Assembly: GCF_027596085.1 (NCBI RefSeq)
Contig: NC_072455.1
Coordinates: 4,903,959 to 4,967,958 of the forward strand
Direction of reading: 5' to 3'
Source of the DNA: Anoplopoma fimbria
Taxonomy: Eukaryota > Chordata > Actinopteri > Perciformes > Anoplopomatidae
Length of the DNA stretch: 64,000 bases
The notes below the pieces were generated by a model. That model made no database searches and was not told the DNA's origin. It saw only the letters and a program-made list of their open reading frames with translations. Position numbers and translations under genes: made by a program. This document shows positions 42,781 to 54,300 of this stretch, one piece after another (position 1 is the stretch's first letter; each line of letters starts with the position of its first letter).

Positions 42781-44198
42781 TATATATTGCATAATTTTCA
42801 ACTGAATTATTTGGTATTTTAATTATATTTCAAGCTAAAGATATAAACAATCTCACTCGTATTTTCTTTCTTTTGTGTTGACAATGACACAGGATAAGAA
42901 GAATTCACCGGTTTTATATTCAAGCCTTTTTGTGTTTGCATCAATGTGCCTTGATAAATCTATGAAACATTATTCTGGTTTAAACATTTAGCTGAAGGGA
43001 CACTGATGTTTATTGAATAAACAAAAACAAACAAACCAGCCTTCAATCTTTTCATGAATAATACAAATATAACATTTTCAAAGTCTTTGGTCAAGCACTT
43101 AAGCAAAGCATCAAAAGTAATGGGTTATTGCCGGAGAAAAACTTCAAATCGGCCAGATGTCTTCAGGTTTCCTACTGAACTGCTTGATTACTCTCAAGTT
43201 AATAATTCAAACAAGTCAAGTGGAGTTCAATATGATATAGGTTTACTGCAAAATAAAACTGATTACATGTAAATCATGCTTGTCCATGGAGCAACTGGAT
43301 TCAGAGTGAAAAAATACACACATTCATAAAATTCAATACCTCCTTCTTTTGTGGAGCTTGCTGGGAAGAACATATCCCCGCAAGTGGGGGGAATGTATGC
43401 ATTATTGGATATGCATTATCACTGAATATTTATACACATTCTTCCTTACATCTTTACATCTTTGGACACCCTAGATGGAGCGCCGCACAGTTTCTGGCTA
43501 GATGAAGAAGACAAATCTACTCTCAAAAGTTTTGTAACAGTCACAGACAATTTAAACAACATTTAACAGAATATAAAAAGGCACCTATGTGTTTCCTTTA
43601 CAATTACATTTTGTTTGCTTGCACCCATATCGCTACTTTCCACTGAGAGTAAATCTTCTTTTGAGTGTTGCTTCATATTTTTTTATAAATTCATAAATGT
43701 TTAAATAGAAAATATGCAAATGATCAAGGTTTTAGGAGTTTAATTTAAGGTCTAAGGTTGCAGATCACAACCGAGTGAAGCTTCTCCAGTGTGCCAAGCG
43801 TGAAGGAGAACTAAAGTGTCTGACGCAAATGTCCCAATCTAGAGCCAGAGTTTAGTTTGTCCATTATGGGCTACTGTAGAAACATTGCAGCTAACCCACT
43901 CCCTTTCTAGATATAAATGTCCCATTCTAAGGTAACCAAAACACAACAATTCTCAATTTCAGTTGATTATACACTAAAGAAAACATACTTATTATTGTTA
44001 CATTCCATTGCTCCAATAGATCCCCCTAAAACCTACACAGTGTTCATTTAATTTAGTCACTCTTTTCATCCAAACTACAAGTGCTTTTCTGTTGGACAAG
44101 TAAATCAAGGATAACATTGTGTCGAGTGACCGTTGTCTGAAATGCCCACTTATTGTCCATACCTACAGCATTCTTATTTTACTTTTATGTGTCGTTCT
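42781..44198. other. Non-coding DNA 3' of the SAMD9L-CARD gene
   Basis: AT-rich; it includes the presumptive 3' UTR of the minus-strand gene. A 72-codon plus-strand frame at 43054 has no recognisable domain. Confidence 0.45.
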
Positions 44199-47100
44199 TT
44201 ACTCAGATCCCTCAAGCTCAGCTATGAGAGGCCTCATACTCTTCATCCTTTTAAGGATTTTATAGAGTTCATCTTTGCCTCTTGTGCCAACTGAAGTCAA
44301 ACATTGAATAATGCCACTCATCTGGTCTTGTGTGTTGTTTAAAGAGCTCAAAGTCTCATAGTTCTCTTGTGAGATCCATTTTCCATCCTTGAGCTTATCC
44401 AGGATGGTTCTTGTATCGCTCACTCTGTTTATCAGATCCGTCTGATGGCGATCCACAAAGTAGTGCCCTGAAGCAGGCAAATAAAACCAAAGTTAACAAA
44501 CAGTGAATACTATAAGTTGGACATTCATATGTTTAAATGAAAACCCCAGGAACAGAAAAATAAAAGCAGAATAAACATTTTCGAGACCTCTATGTGATGT
44601 CATTTTATGATTTCTCAATCCTGATTTGATTTTTGCATATTACTTACCTCCAGTGGTATCTTCTGGTTCTGAGCTATCCATCCCTGATATTTCTTCTGCT
44701 ACACAGTGCGATGGAATGGGATTTCATTAGTGGTGCATACAGAAATGAAAAATAACAATTAAACAGCAATGTTTCTCTCCAAAAACAATGTACAGCTATT
44801 CTGGATTATCTACAGACTTTTGGAACATTTTCTGACATTCTAATAAAAATATACACACAACTATTTATACATTTACAGATTCAACAGTACTGTAAAAAAA
44901 AATACACAATAGACTAAAGCCTGAAACTTATTTGGGAGATTCTTTTAGATGTTTAATTATAGCTTAAGTAATAGTTAGTTACCCTTCTTATCCTTGGCTG
45001 CAGGTTTTGTCTGGATGGCAAAGGCTACAGGACCTCTGATGTTAAATCCCAGGTAAAAGGAAACTTGTTCGAGGTCTCCAGAGGCTGTTTTGTTGGTTTG
45101 CCTCCACCTCGATCTTCATGTCACCAAGAGTTGCATAGACTTTGTAGTTTTGTACAACCCCTTCAACTTTGACAAGGCGTGCTTGGACCTTGGGATCTCG
45201 GAAAATCTTCTCTTTGTTCCAGTTGTTGCTCCAATCTTGTTTTGTTTCCTCTTTTCCCTCGGTAAACAAATTTTCGAGGACCTTTCTGTGAACAATTCTG
45301 TTCAGATCTTCACCATTTCCAATGAAAAACAGAGGGCGGAGGTACCTTGATCGAAAGTGTATCTCATATGCAACTTCATATGAGCGGTGCATCCGCCGAA
45401 TTAATTCATTGAGGTCAAGGACACATCTGGCTTCACTGTCTGTAGGCCAGCACAGAAGGAGGGCTAACATGTGGAGCTCAGGTGAATCAATGGGGATCAG
45501 AGGCATTTTCTGCTTGAAAGCAGCTAAATACTTGCAATCAGAAGGTAAAACTGCTCCCATATTTCTTAACATGATATGAGCGAGGATGTAGTTGACCAGA
45601 GCTGTGACGGTATCTTTCTGAAGAAAGATTTCTTCCCACCATGTGGTTATTTCTTTCAGGTCTGATTCAGTGCATTCTCTGTCAAGACATGAGAGCACTC
45701 CAGCGGAGGTGTCCGCTAGGTTTTGTTTGAGCTTCTGGATGAGATCAGCGCCTTTTTGTTTGAAATCTTTGGATGGGGAGTTTCCGACAAAATTCCTGTA
45801 GCACTCTGAGGTGTCTTTGGAAATGTATGCAGGATCATTTTCAAAGTCAGGCTTTGAATAAGTCAGGTATTTATCAAAGAATGCACATTTTCTCTCAATC
45901 TCATCTCTGAGGCTATTTATTAGATCGTTAAAGCTGAAGAGTTTGTTGTCTCCAAGTGATTCCAAGGACAACTTCTTTGTGAGAACTTCCCTCCAAGCAC
46001 TGTTCTGACTGACAAGTTGGTCATACACAAGGTTGCAAACTTGCACATAACCAAACTGCCCTCTGATGTTAAAAACATTCGAGACTTTGGTATTGCCATC
46101 TCCTCTCATCTCAGTCCCACATTCATTTTCAGCAAGTCTTTCTTCATCTTTGAAAGCTTCAATGGCCTTTGAGGCCAGTTGCAAAATTTCTCTTGGTTCG
46201 GCAGTATGCTTTTTGATCTTGAAAAGATTCTTCAAATGGTTCTTATGGATCTGGCCTAGTGTATCAGCAACAAATGAATTTTTGGGCTCTCTTAGCTTGG
46301 CTTCCTTTGCCCACCTTTCAGCCTGAAGGTAGTATTTTAGTTCTATGTAATAAAAACGAGCAAGTGCTTGTGGAAAAAATGGATCTTGATCAAACTTATT
46401 TGACGCCTCCTTTAGAACCGATGCACTCTTTTTTTTGCCCTCAAACTTTTGAAGATCTCGAATCAGCCTAGAATACCTTTCTTGGTCCTCTCTGGTCTCT
46501 GTGTCATTGACTGCGTCTAGATTTTCTTTTGGTTTTGTTCCTCTTTTGGTTAGCATGTCTTTGACGAAACCAACCAAAAACGGAGGAAACTCTTCTCTGC
46601 AAAAACAAGTCAACAAGTTTGTTGCTGTGTCACTTCTGGTCACACCATACTTAGCCATCAATTCAGTACAACACTGTGCTATCATAGGGTGAGCCATGCA
46701 GACTTTTTTTTCAGATCTTTCATCTTGTTGGAATGTGATGATGAGATGGCTAAAGGGCTCCATTCGGTCCTCCAGTGAAAAGTCTCCGTGGATGTAGTCG
46801 TCATGTTTGAAGAAGTCCAGGCACTGAGACTCCAGGAGATATGAGCCTGGTACATAGACATTCAGCAGGGATAAGAAGGCGGCAAGCTGGTTCTTCTGTA
46901 GTCTCTTGGCTGTTTTGGTGGTTTCAAATACAGAACATGCCTCTTGGATGTAAGCCTGAGAGAAATTAGTTTGTATTATGTTAAAGCCGTGGAATTGCTT
47001 GTATCTATCCCTGTACCTTGTGCTCAGTTCTTTCTTTTTCTCATCAAATCTTTGCTTCTCTTCTTCAGAAATTACTTTTTGTAGGACGACATGATCACTC

Positions 47101-47711
47101 GCTAGAGCTGCATCCTTTCTTACACACTTGAGTAAAATCGCCACAGGCATATAGGTGTGGACATGTATATTCTGCTCAGCAATCTTCATCTTAATTTTGT
47201 TTGGCAGACTTTCCAAATCCTTCTCATCATTCACCAACAGCAGCACAGTGTTGTGTCGACTGCCTGCTGTGAAAAGCTGGACCACCTCCTCTGCAACCTT
47301 TGTCATGTCTGAGGTTGGGCCTGTTAAAACGGCGGTCCTGAAGGTTTTCCTCAAGTCCCACAACACCTTCATGGCCAGAGTGGATCCCCCGCATCCCGGC
47401 TGGTGGAACAGTTTAACAGTTGATATTCCTGAGAGTTTTTTCTTTTGGTGAATTTTTTTCACAAGCATGTCGTATCCATCTCGTTTGATGAAGGGAGTTC
47501 CAGTGCCATTTGACTCTCTCTGTTCACTAATGTGAAAGTTTAACCATTTGGGTGGGGCCCCTCTGTAAAAGTCTTCCTCTGTCTGATCAAGGAGTTCTGG
47601 AGGGAAAGACTCTCCTTCGAACTGTTTTGCATCGAGAACATCTAACAGTGAGAGGGAATGATTGATTTCTAATCTTCCACTAGCAGTGGACAGAGCTGGT
47701 CCACTTGCCAT
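44199..47711 (-). CDS. samd9l-like: SAMD9L-like NTPase with predicted C-terminal CARD; one apparent frameshift
   Basis: The main exon (47711 down to 44983) opens 889 codons to a stop at 45042. A SAMD9-type linker (FYRGAPPKWLNFHISE, about residues 48-63) precedes a P-loop region: HQPGCGGSTLAMKVLWDLRK (103-122), with Gly in place of the usual Lys, and a Walker B-like VLLLVND (155-161). Helical repeats (about 280-760) and an OB-fold-like end follow. SAM, AlbA and SIR2-like regions are absent. Near 45085-45100 one extra base moves the frame. In the other frame, translation continues through the canonical end (SGDLEQVSFYLGF, NIRGPVAFAI) to a donor at 44983/44982. Exon 44698-44648 (51 nt) and exon 44467-44199 then follow in phase. 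The last encodes a CARD (GHYFVDRHQTDLINRV to ELEGSE, stop) close to the CARD of fish ASC and NLRP proteins. The frameshift may be an error or a real lesion. The fusion is inferred from phase and spacing. Confidence 0.75.
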
Positions 47712-47718
47712 CTCGGAC

Positions 47719-47728
47719 TTTCAGTTTC
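47719..47728 (-). promoter_or_regulatory. ISRE-like motif next to the SAMD9L-CARD start codon
   Basis: On the minus strand the sequence reads GAAACTGAAA, matching the interferon response core GAAANNGAAA. It lies 8-17 bases before the ATG, probably inside the 5' UTR after an acceptor (cccattaag/gaacagg), so it may be transcribed. Motif seen; function inferred. Confidence 0.35.
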
Positions 47729-47884
47729 CTGTTCCTTAATGGGAAATGAGAAATGAGAAAAAATAAAAAGAATAGAAAAGAAAAGTTTTTATTCGGAACC
47801 TCAGTTTATATCATTGACATAATGCAACCCTAATCCTCACAACACACACGTGTGTTGTATATATACTATCTTTCTATGTATATA

Positions 47885-47974
<90 letters not shown>
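47885..47974. repeat. (ATCT)n microsatellite
   Basis: A pure ATCT tract upstream of the SAMD9L-CARD coding exon, probably in its 5' intron. Confidence 0.95.
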
Positions 47975-47975
<1 letters not shown>

Positions 47976-48059
47976 AAAATAGTATAAAGTAGCCACAGTA
48001 AGTAAAACAATAGTAACCTCTCTGACTGTGCATGCTGTCTTAAGTTACATATCATGTGT

Positions 48060-48062
<3 letters not shown>

Positions 48063-48112
<50 letters not shown>
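48063..48112. repeat. (TA)n microsatellite
   Basis: A pure TA tract of about 25 units, followed by a palindromic AT stretch (tgacaatataatatga near 48118). Confidence 0.95.
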
Positions 48113-48115
<3 letters not shown>

Positions 48116-48460
48116 GTTGACAATATAATATGATATATTATATTGTCAACTAGAAAATTTTGCAAGAAATTTTGACTGTGTGGCTGCTACTGCCCGAAGA
48201 CGTTGCACATATTAACAGTTCTGAGACAGCTGTATCAATGGGGTTCATTTAAGGTTAGTTTGGGGTTAATTTGAGGTACATTTGAAAAAGAAACGTGAGT
48301 TCAATCGCAGAGATATTATTATCAACAGAGAGCCTTATTGCTACACAGCCACACAGAATTATTATTGTTAACATTACAATAGCACTCATGTCTAGTCTAA
48401 TTGAAACTTCAACATGTTTGCAGAATTTAAAATGTTCTTACCTTTTTACCTGATGATGCA

Positions 48461-48560
48461 GAAGTCTTGTGAACATGTAATGCAGTACACTGTGAGCAGT
48501 AACTATGTACTGAAACCTGAACGGTGTTGGAGGTACATATAGCCACATGCCACACCCAAA
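48461..48560 (-). other. Possible 5' untranslated exon of the SAMD9L-CARD gene
   Basis: On the minus strand a donor (catcatcag/gtaaaaagg) lies at about 48451. It could splice to the acceptor before the ATG at 47711. The 5' end is not defined. Weak, based on one splice motif. Confidence 0.25.
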
Positions 48561-48611
48561 ATGGGTGATTACAGGAAATGATGTGAGGCTGTGAATGCCA
48601 GATAAAGTAAT

Positions 48612-49145
48612 TCTTTGTAAGTTGTGATCAAACTGTTTGAAGGGCATTTAAGGTCACATTTGCTACCTTCTTGAACAGAAGCCAAATAAAAAAGTTGAAT
48701 GAGTGAAATATTGTAGATTTGGCATTGTGGATGGCAAATGGGGGTAATAAGATGTCTTTTGGTATTGCTGTTTTATTTTAGTTATTTGTTGTGAGTATCG
48801 TTTTATTGAAAATGCTTACAAGGATTTCCAGTAAAGGGTGGGGTGAGGTAATTTGATCTTTAAAATGCCATTGACAGAAGATCATGCTATCATTTATCTC
48901 TGTCTTAGTCATAGCAACTTAATCCTCACAGCTGAAAGAAAAGAAACAATTTATAATAAAATGAAACAATTTTTATAATGCACTTTCAGTTTCATTTGCT
49001 TTACTCTTCAAGAGGAAACATAACAATGCATTCCTTCATTATCAGTTCATTCCTATGGTTGTTTAAACCTCTTTGTTGGATTAAATCTCTGTGGTTGACT
49101 TGTTCAGATTGACGTATGAACATTGACAGTTGTACTGGATATATA
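48612..49145. repeat. Duplicated block, copy 1 (with ISRE segment)
   Basis: Starts attctttgtaagttgtgatc and ends near tactggatatataa. It matches 50956-51370 almost base for base, except that about 120 bases (about 48903-49009), including the second ISRE, are absent from the other copy. Confidence 0.85.
48984..48993 (-). promoter_or_regulatory. ISRE-like motif upstream of the SAMD9L-CARD gene
   Basis: On the minus strand the context is AAATGAAACTGAAAGTGC, an excellent match to the ISRE consensus bound by ISGF3/IRF factors. It is about 1.27 kb upstream of the start codon and about 0.4-0.5 kb upstream of the possible 5' exon. SAMD9L genes are known to be interferon-inducible, which fits. Confidence 0.5.
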
Positions 49146-49317
49146 AACCGTTGCTGTGCAGCTTTTAGTTACAATGTTTGAAGAATAAATCAGATCAGTT
49201 ACTTAAGTCTAAGTACTATGACCACACTGTAAAAATACTCCATTATAAAATAAAAGTATCTAATTATAATCAGGAAATTTGACTTAAGACGTGAAAAGTA
49301 GTAGTTTAAACCCAAAC

Positions 49318-50751
49318 GTGTAGTGAGGGTGAACTGGGAACGTCTGGCTGAGGATCCTGTCCGCAAGGTCTTCAACTCCCACCTCCGGAACAATTTCTCG
49401 TGCATCCCGGGGGAGGCTGGGGACATGGAATCCGAGTGGGCCATGTTCAAATCCTCCATTGTGGAAGCTGCTGCTAGGAGTTGTGGTCGGAAGGCGATCG
49501 GTGCCTGTCGTGGCGGCAATCCAAGAACCCGCTGGTGGACACCAGCGGTGAAGGAGGCCGTCAAGCTGAAGAAGGAGGCCTTTCGGGCTTGGTTGGCCGA
49601 GGGGTCTCCTGAATCAGCAGGCAGGTACTGGTTGGCCAGAAGGGCTGCAGCTGCGGCAGTTGCTGAGGCAAAAACCCGGGTGTGGGAGGAGTTCGGCGAG
49701 GCCATGGAGAAGGACTTTCGAATGGCCTCAAGGAAGTTCTGGCAAACCGTGAGACGACTCAGAAAGGGGAAACAGGGCTTTTCTCAGGCTGTTCTCAGCA
49801 GGGGGGGAGAACTGCAGACCCGGACTGGGGATATTGTCGAGCGGTGGAAAGAACACTTTGAGGAACTCCTGAACCCGACCAACACGTCCTCTGTGGAAGA
49901 GGCAGAGTCTGAAGACTCAGGGGAAGACTCGTCCATATGCCTGGCGGAGGTCGTTGAGGTAGTTAAAAAGCTCTTCAGCGGCAAAGCGCCAGGAGTGGAT
50001 GAGATTCGACCGGAGATGCTAAAGGCTCTGGACATTGTTGGGCTGTCTTGGTTGACACGTCTCTTCACTGTCGCGTGGAAGTCGGGTACAGTGCCTGTGG
50101 GATGGCAGACCGGGGTGGTGGTTCCCATTTTCAAAAGGGGGACCGGAGAGTGTGCTCCAATTATAGGGGTATCACACTGCTCAGCCTCCCCGGGAAAGTT
50201 TACTCCAGGGTGCTGGAAAGGAGGCTCCGTCCGATTGTCGAACCTCAGATTCAGGAGGAGCAATGCGGATTCCGTCCTGGACGTGGAACAGCGGACCAAC
50301 TCTTTACCCTTGCAGGTCTGTTGGAGGGTGCATGGGAGTTTGCTCATCCAGTCTACATGTGTTTTGTGGACTTGGAGAAGGCCTTCGACCGTGTCCCTCG
50401 GGGAGTCCTGTGGGGGGTACTGCGGGAATATGGGGTACCTGGTTCGTTACTACGAGCCATTCGGTCTTTGTATGACCAAAGTGAGAGCTGTGTCCGGATA
50501 CTCGGCACAAAGTCGAGCTTGTTCCCAGTGCGTGTTGGCCTCCGCCAGGGCTGCCCATTGTCACCAATCCTGTTTGTGATTTTCATGGACAGGATTTCAA
50601 GGCGCAGCCGGGGGAGGAGAGTTTCCGGTTTGGGGACCTCAGAATCGCATCCCTGCTTTTTGCAGATGATGTGGTTCTGTTGGCTTCTTCAGAACGTGAT
50701 CTTCAGCACGCACTGGGGCGGTTCACAGCTGAGTGTGAAGAGGTCGGGATG
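49318..50751 (+). mobile_element. 5'-truncated LINE (non-LTR retrotransposon), reverse transcriptase region
   Basis: One frame encodes a LINE linker and RT start (KAPGVDEIRPEMLKAL, WQTGVVVPIF). A one-base loss in an A-run near 50132 then shifts the frame. RT continues in the next frame (SNYRGITLLSLPGKVYSRVL, CGFRPGRGT, DLEKAFDRVPR, GLRQGCPLSPILF). A second shift near 50640 precedes LLFADDVVLLAS, the catalytic box. There is no endonuclease and the 3' end runs into the assembly gap. It is a dead copy of a common fish family of the L2/CR1/Rex type; the clade is not resolved. Confidence 0.85.
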
Positions 50752-50851
50752 NNNNNNNNNNNNNNNNNNNNNNNNNNNNNNNNNNNNNNNNNNNNNNNNN
50801 NNNNNNNNNNNNNNNNNNNNNNNNNNNNNNNNNNNNNNNNNNNNNNNNNNN
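50752..50851. other. Assembly gap (100 N)
   Basis: Exactly 100 unknown bases, a placeholder size. The gap sits at the 3' side of the LINE, and the right flank repeats sequence found elsewhere, so local order is uncertain. Confidence 0.98.
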
Positions 50852-50857
50852 ATCTGA

Positions 50858-50955
50858 TCAGGAAATTCAGTGCATGTACCATGATATATTTTAGGATGAC
50901 GTTGCATTTCTACAGTTTTTGGTATTACGTTTGGTAACACCTGCATACATTTTTT
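50858..50955. repeat. Copy of a segment also at 55872-55970
   Basis: The stretch with ttcagtgcatgtaccatgat and tttggtattacgtttggtaa is identical or nearly so to 55872-55970. Its position directly beside the gap suggests either a small duplication or a misjoined contig end. Confidence 0.8.
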
Positions 50956-51370
50956 AATTCTTTGTAAGTTGTGATCAAACTGTTTGAAGGGCATTTAAGG
51001 TCACATTTGCTACCTTCTTGAACAGAAGCCAAATAAAAAAGTTGAATGAGTGAAATATTGTAGATTTGGCATTGTGGATGGCAAATGGGGGTAATAAGAT
51101 GTCTTTTGGTATTGCTGTTTTATTTTAGTTATTTGTTGTGAGTATCGTTTTATTGAAAATGCTTACAAGGATTTCCAGTAAAGGGTGGGGTGAGGTAATT
51201 TGATCTTTAAAATGCCATTGACAGAAGATCATGCTATCATTTATCTCTAGAGGAAACATAACAATGCATTCCTTCATTATCAGTTCATTCCTATGGTTGT
51301 TTAAACCTCTTTGTTGGATTAAATCTCTGTGGTTGACTTGATGATTGACAGTTGTACTGGATATATAACA
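50956..51370. repeat. Duplicated block, copy 2 (without ISRE segment)
   Basis: Matches 48612-49145 but joins tatctct directly to agaggaaac, skipping the segment with the ISRE. It lies right of the LINE and gap. Confidence 0.85.
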
Positions 51371-54300
51371 TTTCTTTATATGTCATATTACATCATTAAA
51401 TTATCATAACCGTAATGTATGAATGTGTAAAAACATGCACCGTTGCAGCTGGTTGAGGTGAAGCTCATTTTTATGTGAAACTAATGATTACTTCAAAGAT
51501 TAATCTGCTGATTATTATGTTTGTTTTGTCTGTAAAGAAATTACAGAAATGCCCTTCACAATAATAAAAATATAGGAAAAAAACCAATGTCTCAAGATGA
51601 GTGGACACCTACCCCCTCTAACAGACAGATATTTATAAAACATATTGTGTGGTCGTAACATTGAACAGTCTGCAGCTGTGTCTTAAAGGGACAGTTGACC
51701 TCAAAATAAAGAAAGATTCTCTTATCTCTAGTGCTAGTTAGTAATCTAGATTGTTTTGTTGTGAGTTTTGTAGTTTTGGAGATATCTGTCACAGAGATTT
51801 GTCTGCCTTGTCTCCAGTAATGGTAATATGTGGCACTTGGATTGTGGTGTTTAAATTGCCAAACAAATTCTCTCTCTAGAAATCATGAACTGATTATTTG
51901 TTTTTTTGCCACTTTCCTCAATATCTTATCTTTGGATTTTTAACCTCTCAAACATCTTTGAAAGAAAGCAACTTCACACAGTATAGGTTAGCAAATATAT
52001 TTTAATATATAATATTTATATTCATTTTAGCACAATGACAATGGCATAATTTCAGTTCAGTCTCTTTTAAATCATGACAAAAAGCCACACCTTTATATTT
52101 GCTTGAATAATACCTCATATCATATTTTGTTGCAGTCATTTGCAAGATAAATCCTGAAGTAGGTCTTGCCCCGTGAGAGGAAAAACCTTAGCAGAATTTT
52201 CTAACAGCATTTAGCCCATGGCATCCAACGGGGTTATGTTATGAGCTGTATGCGAAAACACAAAAATGGATGTAATGACGCTCTTCAATGCATTGTTTAG
52301 CACAGCAGCACATCCTCCATAACCAGTTTCTTTGTCACTAGGACAGTTTCACTTTCCTTTAAACGAATTTAACTGCCACCTGTCAGGAGCGATAAGCCTT
52401 GACTAACATGAAAGACTGGATTGACAGTGAATAGAAAATCACATGTCACTTGCTACACCATTTGAGAACAAAGCACATTACAACATAACAAGCAAAGTAC
52501 GATAGTGAAACATCCCACTGACTGACTCTCGAGGCAGTGACACACAAGACAATTCAAGAATTTAACTCAGCAATGTTAGTTAAATCAAAATGATGTTCTT
52601 CAAGCTTGCTCTGAACACTGCCCACCTGAACTAATGGAACAAAAGTGAGTCAAAGTGAAGTAAGCAGCTAAAAAGGAGGAGTTTCAATTAAAAACCCTGC
52701 AGATGTATTTTGGGTAAAATCTCTGCTATACTTGGAGGTTAGTGTTTGAAATTCACAGAAGTGTCAACTCTTAAAATGTGTTGAGTTTTTTTTTGTATAA
52801 TACTAACACATTATTGGACTTTTCAAATCCAGCCAGACACCTCTGCAAAAAAAAAAACACCTCTACAACTGCTCTCATGCTGAGTAAAATTGTTAGATGC
52901 CTGTAAAACTTAAGCCACAGGAATATTTTTCAGCCTTTCATTAAACCTTCAGTAACATAGATCAGATTAGTGTTGAAAACAAAACACCTCAAAATAAGCC
53001 CAGATCAATCAGCATCCTCAAAATAGCCTCTATTGTCCTCTCACCACGCACACACTTCCAAATAAATCACTGATCAAGCCACAAACTTCAATGCGACCAA
53101 CTTAAATAGAGATTGTTCACTACAAACATCATGCGACGTTGCTAAAAGGTCAAGCATGACATCTTTTTAAGCTCCTTCACCACTGGAGTTTTCAAGTGAA
53201 TCAAGTTGGCACTTTTACCCACGATGTGAAAGTTTGCTTTTTTTTGTGCATGAAATGTAAACTTTACTCCTCAAAATGAAAAAGAAAACATTGCTTTGCA
53301 GCTCTGGAGAAATACAATTGGATGTGGTTAAAACAAGCTTGTGCCCAATATTCAGGATCGGCCAACTTAGTGTGACTCACAGTTTCACTGTGAGGGTTAA
53401 AAGGTGCAAAGGAAAACAAAGAAACAATGCTGCACAACTTCACATGAAGCTACTCTGACATTCAGAATTCCTAACATAACACAACTTATGATCATTAACT
53501 ACATCTCACCATTGTACAGCATTCTTGCGCAAGACCTGCCACATTCAAAATGATACTGACTTGAGGCAGAGGTGTGGCATCTTGTACACATACTAGAGAT
53601 GTCTTCCAAAGTATTAACCTACATATTTCTCTCTGCTCACACCTCAAACAGCTACAACCCAAATGATTCTTCACTATACTTACACTACTCTATCAGCACT
53701 GATACTCATAAAGTTACCTCTTCAATCCATCACTTCAACCCTGGGCCCTTTAACCATTCACTGACACCTTTCTTTAAAAAAATTAAGCAAATAGGGAGCC
53801 TCAAGTGTTCAATATTGAATAGATAAACCAAACGTAATTGAATAAAAAAAGAATATCAATACATTGGGTGAAATATATGAATGAACCAATAAATGGTTAA
53901 GTAATTCATGTATAACAGATTCACTTCATTATGATTAAATGTGATTTTATCATTTTTATTTTCATATTAACGTGTTATTTAATTTCATTATATAAATGGC
54001 TAAATTGCTCAATTGATTATTTTACACAATTTATTCTTGTGACTATGCATTTTTAAAAATAGTTTTGATTTATCAATTTAATATTGAACATGTTGTGGCT
54101 CCATACAGCACTAGAGTGATTTCTTATTGTTCAGATGAGGGTTGTCAATTGCCTGTTTATTTATTTTTTTGCTTGTCTTTTTTGGTCAACATTTCTTGAA
54201 CTTTCCACACACACCTGGCCCAACATTTTAACACTTTAGGTCACACTTCAAATTTCCTTCTCTCGGTGCAATGTGCAAGTGACAACATGTCTCGTACGAA

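Noticed and set aside
43054..43272. 72-residue plus-strand frame downstream of the CARD gene
   Set aside because: No recognisable domain, no splice or promoter context, and AT-rich composition.
45080..45105. Programmed ribosomal frameshift as the explanation for the frame change in the SAMD9L-CARD gene
   Set aside because: No recognised slippery heptamer with downstream structure is apparent, and the direction (one extra base) fits an indel better.
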